In this document: piece after piece, positions 42,096 to 50,231 of the stretch
How positions within the stretch are numbered: position 1 is the first letter of the stretch
Layout: every line of letters begins with the position of its first letter
Program-made: the position numbers and the translations under genes
Notes under the pieces: generated by a model
Databases searched by the model: none
Seen by the model: the letters and a program-made list of their open reading frames with translations, nothing else
Told to the model about the DNA's origin: nothing
Source: Intrasporangium oryzae NRRL B-24470
GTDB lineage: Bacteria; Actinomycetota; Actinomycetes; Actinomycetales; Dermatophilaceae
Assembly: GCF_000576595.1 (NCBI RefSeq)
Contig: NZ_AWSA01000010.1
Location: 1-64,000 of the forward strand
Length of the DNA stretch: 64,000 nt
Reading direction: 5' to 3'

Positions 42096-43729
42096 GAGGT
42101 CTTCCTTCCGAGGCAGGACCGAAGGGCGCGGATCGCGCGCTTGCGCATCACGGTGGCATCGACGTCGGCGAGGTCCTTCGCCGCGACGAGCTCCGCCGCG
42201 AGCTCTGCGGCGAGGACGGGGGTCGCGAACGACGTGCCGCTCCAGACCCCGAAGCCACCCTGGTAGTTATCGGGGTCCATCGTCGTGCGCACCGGGTCGG
42301 TGCCGCCCACCGAGACGGACGGCTGCCCGGCCCCGTCGACCATGGGCAGCGTGCTGACCAGGTTGACCCCGGGCCGCATGGCGCTGACGACTGGCAGGGC
42401 GTTGGAGAAGAGGGCCACCGAGCGGCCGTCGGGGTTGAGCGCGCCGACGCTGGCGAGCGGCGGGCGCGAGCTGGGCCGGATGGACTTCGGCGGGTCAGCC
42501 GCGAGCGCCGCAGGCACGAAGGGCGCCGTCGACGCGTCGTTGCCGACCCCGGCCACGACGAGCACCCCGTGCTCGGCGAAGCGGCGCAGCAGGAGCGCGA
42601 CGGGGCCGGAGAGGTAGCCGGCGTCCTCGGCGTAGTAGCCCATCGAGAGCGAGAGGACGTCGATGCAGTCCTCCGGCCGCCCCTCGAGCTGGCCGTCGAT
42701 GTGCCGCTCGAGCAGGGCCCGCAGGGCGATGATCACGTCGCCCTCCTCGGCGACTCCGTCGTTGCCCATCACCGGGATCGAGAGGATCGTCGCCTCGGGG
42801 CAGCCCTGGCGGATGAGGCCGGCGATGAACGTCCCGTGGCCCTCCAGGCCGCCACGGACGCCGGTCAACGAGTCGGTCACCGAGATCGCCGCAGCCTGGG
42901 CCGTCGCGTCGGGCACGAGCTCCCCGTCGGCGACGGCGAGACGGATGACCCGGGCGTCGTCCTCGAACCACGGGTGGGCCGCGAGCGCCGTGTCGGGGAT
43001 GGCGACGACCGGCGGGCGGTCGAGGGAGCGCGCCCGGAGGGCCGGGTCTGCGAGGGTCACGCTGACCGGCATACGGCCTCCGCGGCCGGGGACCTCGTAC
43101 TCCATGAGGGCCTCGATGCCGCCCCAGTGGCCGATCCCGCCCCAGTGGCCGATGCCACCCCAGTGGCCGATCCCGCCCCAGTGGCCGATCCCGCCCCAGT
43201 GACCGTCGATGCCACCCCAGTGGCCACCGATCCCGCCCCAGTGACCCGGAGCCGGGAAGACGACGTGCTCGAGGCTGACCGACTCGGCGACCCGTGCATG
43301 AGCCACCCGCAGCCGCTGGAGCACCGTCCACGCATCAGGCGGCGAGTCCGGCGCGAGAGCGGCCGGGACGTCGGGCGAACGGTCGGCGCTCGTGATGGTG
43401 GTGAGGACGACGCTCGTCACCCAGATGTCGTCGAGCTCGTCACGCGGGGCCGTGCGCTGGCTGCGGAGACCGCGCACCCGTTCGAGCCGGCGCTGGCTCT
43501 TCTCGGTCGGCGCGTAGGCCACGCCCTGCTCCGCGAGGGCGTCTCCGAGCTCGTCGAGCAGCGGGGCCCGCTCATCCGTCGGGTAGCCGATGACGAGGAG
43601 CCGGTCGGCGAGATAGAGCGTCGGAAGCGGTGGCGCGCCGCCACCTGGCCGGGCCGCGTTGACGGGGTCGAGGGCTCGCACGAGCGGCCGCTCGGGCGGG
43701 GTCGGGGTTCCGGGTGGGACCTCGGACAT
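42092..43729 (-). CDS. S8 (subtilisin-like) serine protease with seven GHWGGI repeats, first gene of the S8/ECF/CHAT operon
   Basis: A 545-residue protein without signal peptide or membrane helix, so probably cytoplasmic. Residues 1-160 form an N-terminal domain (segment YLADRLLVIGYPTDE). Residues 162-205 are seven GHWGGI copies, some split by one Gly or Asp. The S8 domain runs from about 238 to 530 with an intact triad: Asp246 (VVAIPDTAL), His298 (GLEGHGTFIAG) and Ser500 (GTSFATP), and oxyanion Asn397 (GVGND). Subtilases in signalling or conflict systems are often kept inactive by their N-terminal parts; the repeats sit exactly where a prodomain hinge would be. An AGGAG ribosome site precedes the ATG. 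Confidence 0.92.
   Translation of the reverse strand: MSEVPPGTPTPPERPLVRALDPVNAARPGGGAPPLPTLYLADRLLVIGYPTDERAPLLDELGDALAEQGVAYAPTEKSQRRLERVRGLRSQRTAPRDELDDIWVTSVVLTTITSADRSPDVPAALAPDSPPDAWTVLQRLRVAHARVAESVSLEHVVFPAPGHWGGIGGHWGGIDGHWGGIGHWGGIGHWGGIGHWGGIGHWGGIEALMEYEVPGRGGRMPVSVTLADPALRARSLDRPPVVAIPDTALAAHPWFEDDARVIRLAVADGELVPDATAQAAAISVTDSLTGVRGGLEGHGTFIAGLIRQGCPEATILSIPVMGNDGVAEEGDVIIALRALLERHIDGQLEGRPEDCIDVLSLSMGYYAEDAGYLSGPVALLLRRFAEHGVLVVAGVGNDASTAPFVPAALAADPPKSIRPSSRPPLASVGALNPDGRSVALFSNALPVVSAMRPGVNLVSTLPMVDGAGQPSVSVGGTDPVRTTMDPDNYQGGFGVWSGTSFATPVLAAELAAELVAAKDLADVDATVMRKRAIRALRSCLGRKTS
43115..43246. repeat. 18-bp tandem repeats encoding GHWGGI in the S8 protease
   Basis: Seven units of about 18 bases (plus strand form GATCCCGCCCCAGTGGCC, alternating with GATGCCACCCCAGTGGCC) encode the hexapeptide repeats. 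Two junctions carry three extra bases. Units differ at synonymous positions, so protein sequence is held constant while the DNA has drifted, a sign of selection on the peptide. Confidence 0.95.
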
Positions 43730-43803
43730 GGGATGTGCTCCTGGGGCGTCGTCAGAACATGCGTTACGAGACTGTCACCCGCACAGTGCGAGCGGGCCGA
43801 TTC

Positions 43804-43860
43804 CTGATACATCGACCGTTTCGGAAACTTTCGGAACTTCTTCCGCCGGGGATGTATCAG
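43804..43860. promoter_or_regulatory. Wide dyad upstream of the S8/ECF/CHAT operon
   Basis: CTGATACATC (43804-43813) and GATGTATCAG (43851-43860) are perfect inverted 10-mers, 37 bases apart. Between them TTTCGGAA occurs twice in direct repeat. This AT-richer patch stands out from its GC-rich surroundings. It lies 75-131 bases before the S8 start. The bottom strand contains GGAA words that could serve as an ECF -35 element, but I cannot define the promoter. Confidence 0.5.
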
Positions 43861-43986
43861 AGGCGGAATGACCCGCTCTGACGCTGCGGGGGCCAACGGG
43901 TCGCCGGACCAGGGGGCGTCGCGGAGGGGCGGCGGGTCCGGTGCCCCGTGGAAGTCCAGGGCTGCTCAGGGGGGTGGCCCGGGTGA

Positions 43987-44017
43987 GGGGGCGTCGACGG
44001 AGACCGTCGACGCCCCC
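43987..44017 (-). terminator. Terminator downstream of pheA
   Basis: GGGGGCGTCGACGG (43987-44000) pairs perfectly with CCGTCGACGCCCCC (44004-44017) around the loop AGA, 34 bases after the pheA stop. Confidence 0.8.
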
Positions 44018-44050
44018 CTTCCACGTTCCCTCGCGCCGGCCGCCTCCGTG

Positions 44051-44998
44051 TCAGCCGCGCAGCTCCTCGAGCCACGCCCGGGCCTCGTCGAAGTCGTTCT
44101 CGGACGTGCCCGGCCTCGTCCCGGCCCGCACCCCGTCGGCCCGGCGGTAGGACCCGAGGAACCGGACGTCGGCACACACCCGCTTGAGGCCCATCAGCGT
44201 CTCGCCGACCCGGGCGTCCTTGACGTGGCCCTCGATGTCGATCGAGAAGCAGTACCTGCCCATCGCCTCCCCCGTGGGCCGCGACTCGAGCCGGGTGAGG
44301 TTGACCCCGCGCACGGCGAACTGCTCGAGGAGCTCGAGGAGGCCACCGGCGTGGTCGTCCTGCTGGTAGAGCACGAGGGTCGTCTTGTCGGACCCGGTCG
44401 GCTCGGGCAGCGTGCCCGGCCGCGACACGAGGACGAACCGGGTGACCGCAGCCCGGTTGTCCCCGATGTCATCTGCGAGCACGACGAGCCCCTCGTTCGA
44501 GGCCGCCACGGGAGCACAGACCCCCGCGTCGAACATGACATCGCCGGGTGCCCCGAGGGCTGCCGCGCTCGCTGCGGTCGACAGCGTCGGGACGTATGCC
44601 GCGTCGGGGAGGTGAGCACTCATCCAGCCGCGGACCTGGGCCCACGCGTGCGAGTGGGTGCCGACCGCGCGGACCGAGCTCAGCGGCATACCGGGGCGGG
44701 CGCAGAGGACAAAGGTGATGGGGACGAGGACCTCGCCGATGACGACGAGGGGGTCGCCCGTGGCGAGCGCGTCGAGCGTCGCCGAGACCCCGCCCTCGAC
44801 CGAGTTCTCGATGGGCACCATCGCGGCGTCGATGTCGCCGGCCCGGAGGGCTGCGAGCGCGGCGTCGACGGACCCGAAGGGGACCTGCTCTCGGCCGTCG
44901 GCGCCGTCCCACGCGTCGAGGGCCATCTGCGTGAACGTGCCGCGCGGACCGAGGTAGCCGAAGCGGTGCAGCTGGTCGGGGGTGCGGTGCGGGGTCAC
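44051..44998 (-). CDS. pheA: Prephenate dehydratase
   Basis: Converts prephenate to phenylpyruvate in phenylalanine synthesis. Monofunctional protein of 315 residues. The catalytic domain begins FGYLGPRGTFTQMAL and contains MVPIENSVEGGV and the conserved Thr-Arg-Phe triad in AAVTRFVLVS. The C-terminal ACT domain has the phenylalanine-binding motif GVNLTRLESRPT. The start is the GTG at 44998 with an AAGGA ribosome site. It stands alone, and a terminator follows. Confidence 0.95.
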   Translation of the reverse strand: MTPHRTPDQLHRFGYLGPRGTFTQMALDAWDGADGREQVPFGSVDAALAALRAGDIDAAMVPIENSVEGGVSATLDALATGDPLVVIGEVLVPITFVLCARPGMPLSSVRAVGTHSHAWAQVRGWMSAHLPDAAYVPTLSTAASAAALGAPGDVMFDAGVCAPVAASNEGLVVLADDIGDNRAAVTRFVLVSRPGTLPEPTGSDKTTLVLYQQDDHAGGLLELLEQFAVRGVNLTRLESRPTGEAMGRYCFSIDIEGHVKDARVGETLMGLKRVCADVRFLGSYRRADGVRAGTRPGTSENDFDEARAWLEELRG

Positions 44999-45157
44999 GA
45001 CGGGTCCTTCGATCGTGCGGGAAGGGGGATGCGGCGGGCGGGGTGCGGCCCGGCCGCCACGCTGGGCACGCTACTCGCGAGTCGGCCGGCACCGTCCTGC
45101 CATTTCAGCCCGTGACCGGCGGACCTCGCGTTCAGGGACGGTTTGTAGGGTGTCCCC

Positions 45158-47350
45158 GTGATCCGCCGGCATCCGACCAAGACGCTCATCGTCGTCCTGA
45201 TGCTGCTGGCGGCTGCCCTCGGGCTGGCCTACGTCGGCCGCTCGGGCGTTCCCGTCCCCGCGACCAAGGAACCCGCCCCCGGCGACTCGCTCGTCGTCGT
45301 CGGCCTCGGCGGGGTGTCCTGGGACGACGTGTCCGCCAAGGACACGCCCGTGCTCTGGGGGCTGCTCCGTGACGGCGCGGCCGCCTCGGTCTCCGTCAAG
45401 ACCCTCCACCTGACGACCTGTCCGACCGACGGGTGGGCGACGATCTCGTCTGCGGAGGCCGCCGGCCCGGAGGCCTCCACCGACCGGCCCGAGTGCACGG
45501 ACCAGCCGAAGATCGTCGGCGACGCGACGCATGGCTACACCGTCGAGGGCTTCGACGCCCTCGCCGAGGCGTCGCGCAACGCCGCCTTCAAGGCGCGCCT
45601 CGGGCTCCTCGGCGACAGCTTCGCCGCCGACAAGACGTGCCTGCAGGCGATCGGCCCCGGCGCCGGGCTGGCCGCTGCCACGTCCGACGGCAAGGTCGCC
45701 CGGTACAGCCCCTTCCAGGCCACGACCCTGGTCTCCGACCTCGCCCAGTGCCCGGTGTCGATCGTCGACGTGGGCGCGATCCTCGAGACCGACCCCGACC
45801 CGGCCAAGCAGGTCGAGCGGATCAACTCCCTCGAGCGTCGCATCGAGCAGGTCATGGACGCGATGCCCAACGGCGCCGACCTCGTCGTCGTGGGCCTGTC
45901 CGACCGCGACCGGGAGGAGCGCCTCCGGGTCCTCACCGCGACCGGCCCCCACTACGCACCCGGCATCCTCGCGTCCGGCTCGACCCGCACCGTCGGCATC
46001 GCACAGCTCTCCGACGTCACGGCGACGATCCTCCAGCGCGGCGGCGTCGTCCCCGCGATCCCCATCGGCGGGCGGGCCCTCAGCGTCGTCCCGTCCGAGA
46101 ACAACAGCGAGGCGACGGCCGCGAGCAAGCTGACGGTGCTCACCGACGTCGACACCAAGGCCGACGCCATGCACCGCGTCGTGGCCCCCTTCCTCGGGAT
46201 CTGGATCGCCGGCACCGCGCTCGTGATGTTCGTCCTCTGGGTCATGTGGCGCCGCGCGAGACCGTGGAACACCCGCCTGACCCGCCAGCGCGTCCTGCGC
46301 CTCGTGCGCCTCACCGGCATCCTCAGCGCCGGTATGCCGGCCGCGACCTTCCTGGCCAACCTCGTCCCGTGGTGGCGATGGTCCACCTCGACGTGGACCC
46401 TGACCGGGCTCCTGCTCGTCCTCGTCCTCGCCATCAGCGGCCTGCTCGCCGCGGTCAGCCTCAACGGCCCATGGAGCTCCTCCGCGCTCGGCCCGCTCGC
46501 CGCGATGTCCGCGATCACGGCGAGCGTCATCGGCATCGACCTGCTCACCGGCTCGCACCTGCAGATCTCCTCGATCTTCGGGCTCCAGCCGCTCGTCGGC
46601 GGCCGCTTCTATGGCATGGGCAACGTCGCGTTCGCGCTCTACGGCGCCGCGGTTCTGCTCCTCTGCGCCTCCATGGCCCACGCCCTCAAGCGTCGCAACG
46701 CCCCGCGGCTGGCCGTCCTCGCGGTCGTCATCATCGGCGGGGTCGCCCTCGCCGTCGACGTCCTGCCGGCGTGGGGCGCCGACTTCGGCGGCCCGATCGC
46801 CCTCGTCCCGGCTCTCGGCTTCCTGCTCCTGTCGGTCATGGGCGTGCGCGTCACCGTCCGCAACCTCACCGTCGTCGTCCTCGCCGCCGGGCTCGTCGTC
46901 GGCCTCGTCTGCTACCTCGACTGGAGGCGGCCGCCGCAGCTGCGCTCGCACCCGGGCCAGTTCCTCCAGTCGGTCATCGACGGCGGGGCGTGGGACATCA
47001 TCGCCCGCAAGTTCGCGGCCAACGTCGACCTCGCCACGCACCTGCCGATCCTCCTCGGCGCCGTGACCGTGCTCCTCGCCCTCGCCACGTGGATCGTGAT
47101 CCGCCCCGGCGTGCTCGGGACCGACCCGTTCCGCCGGCTCGTCGAGGAGGCGCCCCTGCTGCGCAGCGGCCTCATCTCGATCCTCGCCATGTGCCTCATC
47201 GGCTTCCTCACCAACGACTCGGGCGCGGCCATCCCGCCGGTGGCGGCCCTGTTCACCGTGCCGCTCGTCACCTCGGCCGTCACGCACTTCATGACGATCG
47301 AGCGCCGCAACCAGCCGGTGCGCCGACGCCGAGACCGCCACCACCTCTGA
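45158..47350 (+). CDS. Polytopic membrane protein with an extracytoplasmic alkaline-phosphatase-like domain
   Basis: A 730-residue protein. One N-terminal helix (about 9-28) is followed by an external domain (about 40-340) with the segment DSLVVVGLGGVSWDDVSAKDTPVLWGLL, which resembles the first metal-binding strand of alkaline-phosphatase/sulfatase-like enzymes, then HLTTCPTDGWATISSAEAAG where a nucleophile Thr/Ser would sit. About ten to eleven helices follow from residue ~345. The fold assignment is from pattern only and the metal ligands are not complete to my eye. The GTG lies six bases after TAGGGT. Envelope lipid or glycan modification is a reasonable guess. Confidence 0.65.
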   Translation: MIRRHPTKTLIVVLMLLAAALGLAYVGRSGVPVPATKEPAPGDSLVVVGLGGVSWDDVSAKDTPVLWGLLRDGAAASVSVKTLHLTTCPTDGWATISSAEAAGPEASTDRPECTDQPKIVGDATHGYTVEGFDALAEASRNAAFKARLGLLGDSFAADKTCLQAIGPGAGLAAATSDGKVARYSPFQATTLVSDLAQCPVSIVDVGAILETDPDPAKQVERINSLERRIEQVMDAMPNGADLVVVGLSDRDREERLRVLTATGPHYAPGILASGSTRTVGIAQLSDVTATILQRGGVVPAIPIGGRALSVVPSENNSEATAASKLTVLTDVDTKADAMHRVVAPFLGIWIAGTALVMFVLWVMWRRARPWNTRLTRQRVLRLVRLTGILSAGMPAATFLANLVPWWRWSTSTWTLTGLLLVLVLAISGLLAAVSLNGPWSSSALGPLAAMSAITASVIGIDLLTGSHLQISSIFGLQPLVGGRFYGMGNVAFALYGAAVLLLCASMAHALKRRNAPRLAVLAVVIIGGVALAVDVLPAWGADFGGPIALVPALGFLLLSVMGVRVTVRNLTVVVLAAGLVVGLVCYLDWRRPPQLRSHPGQFLQSVIDGGAWDIIARKFAANVDLATHLPILLGAVTVLLALATWIVIRPGVLGTDPFRRLVEEAPLLRSGLISILAMCLIGFLTNDSGAAIPPVAALFTVPLVTSAVTHFMTIERRNQPVRRRRDRHHL

Positions 47351-47410
47351 GGATCCTGCGAAAGCGGCGGGGTGCCCACGCGCCCGCGGCGGCAGTGGCA
47401 GGATGACAGG

Positions 47411-49393
47411 GTGGCCACGGCCCCCAGTCACGGACGCGGGGTGGGCCGGCCGTGGAGGCGGTCAGCGTCCTCCCCTGCCGGGTCGGAGCCGCCTGCCGCG
47501 GAACCGGGGCACCCGCACGGCGGTCGCGCCGTCGCGCTGGCCTTCGCCGCCCTCGGCGTCGTCTTCGGCGACATCGGCACGAGCCCGCTCTACGCCATGC
47601 AGACGGTCTTCAGCCTCGAGCACAACCGCGTCCAGGTGACCCGGTCCGACGTCTTCGGGGTCATCTCGATGGTGATCTGGTCGATCACGATCATCGTGTC
47701 GATGAAGTACGTCGCCCTGGCGATGCGGGCCGACAACGAGGGCGAGGGCGGGATCCTCGCGCTCGTCGCCCTCCTGCGGACCCACCTCGTGGCGCCCCGG
47801 CGGGCCCGCGCCGTCGTGATCATGGGCATCGTCGGCGCCGCCCTGTTCTTCGGCGACGCAGTCATCACGCCGGCGATCTCCGTCATGTCGGCGATCGAGG
47901 GGGTCGTCGTCGTCGACCCCTCCCTCGGCGACCTCGTCCTGCCGCTCTCGCTCGTGATCCTCACCGTGCTCTTCGCGGTGCAGCGGTGGGGCACCCAGGT
48001 CATCGGCCGGGCGTTCGGACCCGTCATGACCCTGTGGTTCGTCGTGCTGGCCGTGCTCGGGGTGCCGCACATCGTCCACAACCCGCAGATCCTGCTGGCC
48101 GTGTCGCCGACGTATGCGCTCGCCTTCGTCCTCGAGCACCCGCTCATCGCCTTCGTCGCCATGGGCGGGGTCGTGCTGACGATCACCGGGGCCGAGGCGC
48201 TCTACGCCGACATGGGCCACTTCGGCGCGGGGGCCATCCGCCGGGCCTGGTACGTCGTCGTCTTCCCCTCCCTTGCCCTCACGTACTTCGGCCAGGGCGC
48301 GATGATCCTCGACGACCCCTCCACCGTGGCCAACCCCTTCTTCCGGATGGCTCCCTCCTGGGCGACCCTCCCGCTCGTCGTCCTCGCCACCCTGGCGACG
48401 GTCATCGCCTCCCAGGCCGTCATTTCCGGCGCCTACTCCGTGTCGCGCCAGGCGGTGCGGCTCGGCATGCTCCCCCGCATGCTCGTGCGACAGACCTCGC
48501 GCGAGGAGGGTGGCCAGATCTACGTCCCGGTCATGAACTGGATCCTCTTCGTCGGCGTCGTCGTGCTCATCGCCGTCTTCCGTAGCTCCAGCCGGCTGGC
48601 CACCGCGTACGGCCTCGCCGTCACCGGCACCCTGCTCCTCACGAGCGCCCTCTTCCTCGTCCTCGCGCGGGAGGTCTGGCGGGTCGAGCGCTGGAAGATC
48701 ATCACGTATGTCGTCCTCGTCGTCACGCTCGAGCTGACGTTCCTCGGGGCCAACCTCACGAAGATCGTCAGCGGCGGCTGGCTGCCGCTCCTCATCGCGG
48801 CAGCGGTCGTCGCGCTCATGACGACGTGGCGCCAGGGCTCGACGGCCCTGCACGAGGAGGAGCGCTACCTCGAAGGGCCACTCCCCGTCTTCGTCAGGAT
48901 GATCCGCCACCACGACATCCCGCGCGTGCCCGGCGTGGCCGTCTTCCCCCACTCCAACGCGACGACGACCCCGCTGGCCCTGCGCGCCAACGTCGACTTC
49001 AACCGCGTCGTCCACGAGCACGTCATCCTCGTCCAGATCGTCAACGAGAACGTCCCGCACATCAGGCACGTCGACCGGGTGGAGGTCAACGACCTCGGCG
49101 ACGCCGCGGACGGGTTCGTCCACGTCGCCGTCCACGTCGGGTTCGCGGACAGCCAGGACATCCCCAAGGGCCTCGCCCTCGCGATCGGCAAGACGCCCGA
49201 GCTCGACGTCGACATCGACGACGCGCACTACTTCCTCTCCGTGCTCACGGTGCACGCGACCGGCCCCCGGGGCCTCAAGACCTGGCGCAAGCGCCTCTAC
49301 GCGTGGATGTACCACAACGCGGCCAACCGGACCGAGGTCTTCCACCTGCCCCCGGACCGGACCATCGTCATGGGCGCCCACGTCGAGCTGTAG
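47411..49393 (+). CDS. kup: Low-affinity potassium transporter Kup
   Basis: Potassium uptake protein of 660 residues with twelve helices and a C-terminal cytoplasmic domain (from about 500). The family N-terminus ALAFAALGVVFGDIGTSPLYA is present, as are GEGGILALVALL, GDAVITPAISVMSA and LTITGAEALYADMGHFG. The GTG at 47411 gives a ~40-residue polar tail before helix 1; the hexamer CAGGAT lies six bases upstream. It is followed by a strong terminator. Confidence 0.95.
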   Translation: MATAPSHGRGVGRPWRRSASSPAGSEPPAAEPGHPHGGRAVALAFAALGVVFGDIGTSPLYAMQTVFSLEHNRVQVTRSDVFGVISMVIWSITIIVSMKYVALAMRADNEGEGGILALVALLRTHLVAPRRARAVVIMGIVGAALFFGDAVITPAISVMSAIEGVVVVDPSLGDLVLPLSLVILTVLFAVQRWGTQVIGRAFGPVMTLWFVVLAVLGVPHIVHNPQILLAVSPTYALAFVLEHPLIAFVAMGGVVLTITGAEALYADMGHFGAGAIRRAWYVVVFPSLALTYFGQGAMILDDPSTVANPFFRMAPSWATLPLVVLATLATVIASQAVISGAYSVSRQAVRLGMLPRMLVRQTSREEGGQIYVPVMNWILFVGVVVLIAVFRSSSRLATAYGLAVTGTLLLTSALFLVLAREVWRVERWKIITYVVLVVTLELTFLGANLTKIVSGGWLPLLIAAAVVALMTTWRQGSTALHEEERYLEGPLPVFVRMIRHHDIPRVPGVAVFPHSNATTTPLALRANVDFNRVVHEHVILVQIVNENVPHIRHVDRVEVNDLGDAADGFVHVAVHVGFADSQDIPKGLALAIGKTPELDVDIDDAHYFLSVLTVHATGPRGLKTWRKRLYAWMYHNAANRTEVFHLPPDRTIVMGAHVEL

Positions 49394-49459
49394 GGGCGGC
49401 TCACAGACCGAGCGACCGTATGCCGCTCGCCCGCCCCCCGGCATACGGCCGAGCCGCCC
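49394..49459. terminator. Terminator after kup built from paired REP-like words
   Basis: CCGTATGCCG (49416-49425) pairs with CGGCATACGG (49439-49448), inside an outer 9-bp stem GGGCGGCTC (49394-49402) / GAGCCGCCC (49451-49459). It separates convergent kup and the glycosyltransferase gene. Confidence 0.75.
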
Positions 49460-49464
49460 GGTCC

Positions 49465-50217
49465 TCAGCCGTCAGCCCCTGAGGCCGTCGGGCCCAACCG
49501 CCGGCGCAGGCGGCGCACCCCGATGGCGAGCGCGACGTCGCGGTACTGCGCCGCCCGGTGGACCTGCGAGCGCCAGTCGGTGCCCGTGACCCGGTGGTGG
49601 AGGTCGCACGGCACCTCGACGATGCGCAGCCCGGCGTCGAGGACGTCGATCGTCATGCCGACCTCGACCCCCCACCCACGGGCGAACGGCGTCGCTGCCT
49701 CGATGGCGGCGGGCGAGAGGCAGCGCATGCCCGACAACGGCTGGGCGGGCGACCACCCGGTCAGCTCCTCGATGCCGCGCCGGGCGAGGCCGACGACGAA
49801 GCCGTGGCCGCCCCCGGCGGTGCTCTGGGCCGGAAGGGTCGCGATGGTCATGTCGGCCTCACCGTGCGCGACCGGGCCGACGAGCGCACCGACGGCCTGG
49901 GCCGACGCCTCGAGGTCGGCGTCGACGAAGAGGACCGAGGCCCGGTCGTCGAGGCGTCCGACGCGGCGCAGGCCGGTGACGCGGCCGAGGCCGCTCATCA
50001 TCGCGTCGGCCTTGCCGTAGTTGCGCGAGTGGCGCACGACCTCGGCGCCCTCGTGGGCGGCGATGCGGGCCGTCCCGTCGGTCGAGCCGTCGTCGACGAC
50101 GATGACGACCTCGACCCCGGGGATGTGCCGGACGCCGGCGATCGTCTCGGCGATCCGGGCGGCCTCGTCCTTGGCGGGGATGATGACGACGACAGGCAGG
50201 GTCGATCCCGCGGCCAT
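49465..50217 (-). CDS. Family 2 glycosyltransferase
   Basis: A 250-residue GT-A fold transferase. The start reads LPVVVIIPAKDEAARIAETI, then the nucleotide-binding DDGSTDGT and the metal motif FVDADLEA; a QPLSGMRCL acceptor loop and GWGVEVGMTIDVLD follow. There is no membrane helix. The pattern resembles dolichol-phosphate-sugar or glucosyl-phosphoglycerate synthase-like GT2 enzymes; the sugar is not clear. A GGGGGA ribosome site precedes the ATG. It lies 14 bases after the DUF5926 gene, so the two are an operon. Confidence 0.85.
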   Translation of the reverse strand: MAAGSTLPVVVIIPAKDEAARIAETIAGVRHIPGVEVVIVVDDGSTDGTARIAAHEGAEVVRHSRNYGKADAMMSGLGRVTGLRRVGRLDDRASVLFVDADLEASAQAVGALVGPVAHGEADMTIATLPAQSTAGGGHGFVVGLARRGIEELTGWSPAQPLSGMRCLSPAAIEAATPFARGWGVEVGMTIDVLDAGLRIVEVPCDLHHRVTGTDWRSQVHRAAQYRDVALAIGVRRLRRRLGPTASGADG

Positions 50218-50231
50218 CGCTCGTCCCCCTT

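Larger units (their letters stand above)
43730..44050. other. Promoter region of the S8/ECF/CHAT operon and the end of pheA
   Basis: No gene is supported. Near the S8 start lies an odd palindrome CGCACAGTGCG (about 43780). At 43804-43860 is a wide dyad, described separately, with two TTTCGGAA words inside it. At 43987-44017 is the pheA terminator. The stretch between 43868 and 43985 shows nothing I can assign. Confidence 0.5.

Noticed and set aside
43115-43246. 18-bp repeats as a CRISPR array
   Set aside because: Units are contiguous with no unique spacers and are in frame in a protease gene.
45071-47431. 786-residue open frame on the minus strand
   Set aside because: It lies opposite the polytopic membrane protein; composition is shadow-like, and it would also run into pheA's promoter.
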